Origin: Desulfobacula sp.
GTDB taxonomy: Bacteria; Desulfobacterota; Desulfobacteria; Desulfobacterales; Desulfobacteraceae
Length of the DNA: 6,798 nt
Assembly (NCBI GenBank): GCA_029940235.1
Contig: JAOZRI010000129.1
Span: 1 to 6,798, forward strand
Reading direction: 5' to 3'
The position numbers were made by a program, and so were the translations under genes. This document shows positions 6,085-6,798 of the stretch, piece by piece; positions within the stretch are counted from its first letter, which is position 1; each line of letters opens with the position of its first letter. A model generated the notes under the pieces. That model searched no databases and was not told the origin of the DNA. It was given only the letters and a program-made list of their open reading frames with translations.

Positions 6085-6798
6085 TTAATTTATCTGGGCA
6101 TTATAAAGCCTTAAGCTGTTGCTCACCACTGAAATGCTGCTGCCTGCCATGGCAAGTGCTGCAAGAATAGGATGAAGCTGCCTTAAAAATTCAGGGAAAA
6201 TTTCAAAGGGAGCAAGAATGCCTGCTGCAACTGGTATCAGGATAATATTATAAACAAATGCCAGGAATAGATTCTGTTTTATTGTGGCAATTGTTTTTCT
6301 GCTTATTTTAATGGCTTTTGGAATGCCGGTTAATTTACCGCCTGAAAGAATAATATCGCCTGTTTCAATGGCAATATCAGTTCCTGTACCAATGGCAAAA
6401 CCAATGTCAGCCCTTGCAAGTGCAGGGGCATCGTTTATTCCATCTCCCACCATACCCACCATCACACTGTTTTTCTGCAAAGCCTCTACTTCTCCTGATT
6501 TTTCTTCAGGCTTTACCTCGGCTTTTATCTCATCCACATTTACTTCATGGCCAATTGCTCTGGCTGTCTGCACATTATCACCAGTCAGCATGACCACTTT
6601 AAGATTTTCGGCATGAAGTTCTTCAATGGCCTGTTTTGACTCAGGCTTTACTACATCGGAAACAGAAATTATACCGAGCACATCTTTGTCTCTTGCCAGC
6701 ACCATGACAGTTCTGCCTTTGTTCTGCAAATCAAGGATTGATTTTTGTATATCCTCTGTCAGCATTGAATCCCGATCAAACCAGCCTGGCTTTCCAAA
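6085..6798 (-). CDS. copA: Cu(+)-translocating P1B-1-type ATPase, C-terminal part (5' end outside window)
   Basis: The C-terminal 237 residues of a heavy-metal P-type ATPase. The frame stays open to the window edge (6798), so the metal-binding domains, the CPC helix and the DKTGT phosphorylation site lie outside. Counting from the first visible residue, TGDN (72-75) and MVGDGINDAP (116-125) are the conserved P-domain hinge motifs. The last two membrane helices carry the P1B-1 copper signatures exactly: N176-x6-Y183-N184-x4-P189 in one, and P210-x6-M217-x2-S220-S221 in the other, ending in the typical NSLRL. By family knowledge such pumps use ATP to move Cu(+) out of the cytoplasm. The protein ends with a short tail after the last helix, which is normal. 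It converges on the response regulator with an 84-base gap, so it is a separate transcription unit. Copper specificity is well supported; silver is also a usual substrate of this subgroup. Confidence 0.93.
   Translation of the reverse strand, partial: FGKPGWFDRDSMLTEDIQKSILDLQNKGRTVMVLARDKDVLGIISVSDVVKPESKQAIEELHAENLKVVMLTGDNVQTARAIGHEVNVDEIKAEVKPEEKSGEVEALQKNSVMVGMVGDGINDAPALARADIGFAIGTGTDIAIETGDIILSGGKLTGIPKAIKISRKTIATIKQNLFLAFVYNIILIPVAAGILAPFEIFPEFLRQLHPILAALAMAGSSISVVSNSLRLYNAQIN

Noticed and set aside
6284..6616. Open frame on the + strand opposite the copper ATPase
   Set aside because: It is antisense to conserved ATPase motifs (GDGIND, TGDN); the predicted peptide is Ser/Pro/Ala-rich with no family features.

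Overview
The window is AT-rich bacterial DNA. It carries five genes on the + strand (positions 29-6000) and, converging on them, the 3' end of a sixth gene on the - strand (6085-6798). The mix of a lone HDOD protein, a pentapeptide-repeat potassium channel, a secreted von Willebrand A (VWA) protein and an orthodox two-component pair points to a Gram-negative, free-living environmental bacterium. The style and base composition recall Desulfobacterota (Desulfobacteraceae-like), but that is an inference from gene content, not a demonstrated assignment.

Region 1 (29-1998): a cytoplasmic pentapeptide-repeat beta-helix fused to a two-helix K+ channel pore is followed 17 bases later by an HDOD protein. 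The two are probably co-transcribed. Region 2 (1999-2128) is a 130-base gap with no clear terminator and only a weak promoter candidate.

Region 3 (2129-6000): an exported VWA protein with a complete MIDAS metal site, a membrane histidine kinase with a large extracytoplasmic sensor region, and an OmpR/PhoB-type response regulator whose start lies inside the kinase gene. The likely reading is an envelope-sensing module in which kinase and regulator form a two-component system and the VWA protein is its partner, target or ligand-binding accessory. The 61 bases between the VWA and kinase genes are unusually structured. An 8-bp inverted repeat encloses a 10-bp palindrome and a perfect TATAAT, and a 9-codon mini-ORF there ends in an ATGA overlap with an internal kinase start codon. 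This is the most interesting non-coding signal in the window.

Region 4 (6001-6798): an 84-base convergent gap with no convincing terminator, then the C-terminal part of a P1B-1 Cu(+)-transporting ATPase that enters from beyond the right edge. No tRNA, rRNA, CRISPR array, insertion sequence or integrase was seen. I found no wholly novel system. The points that deserve follow-up are the channel fusion with its HDOD neighbour, the VWA/kinase/regulator module, and the structured kinase leader.
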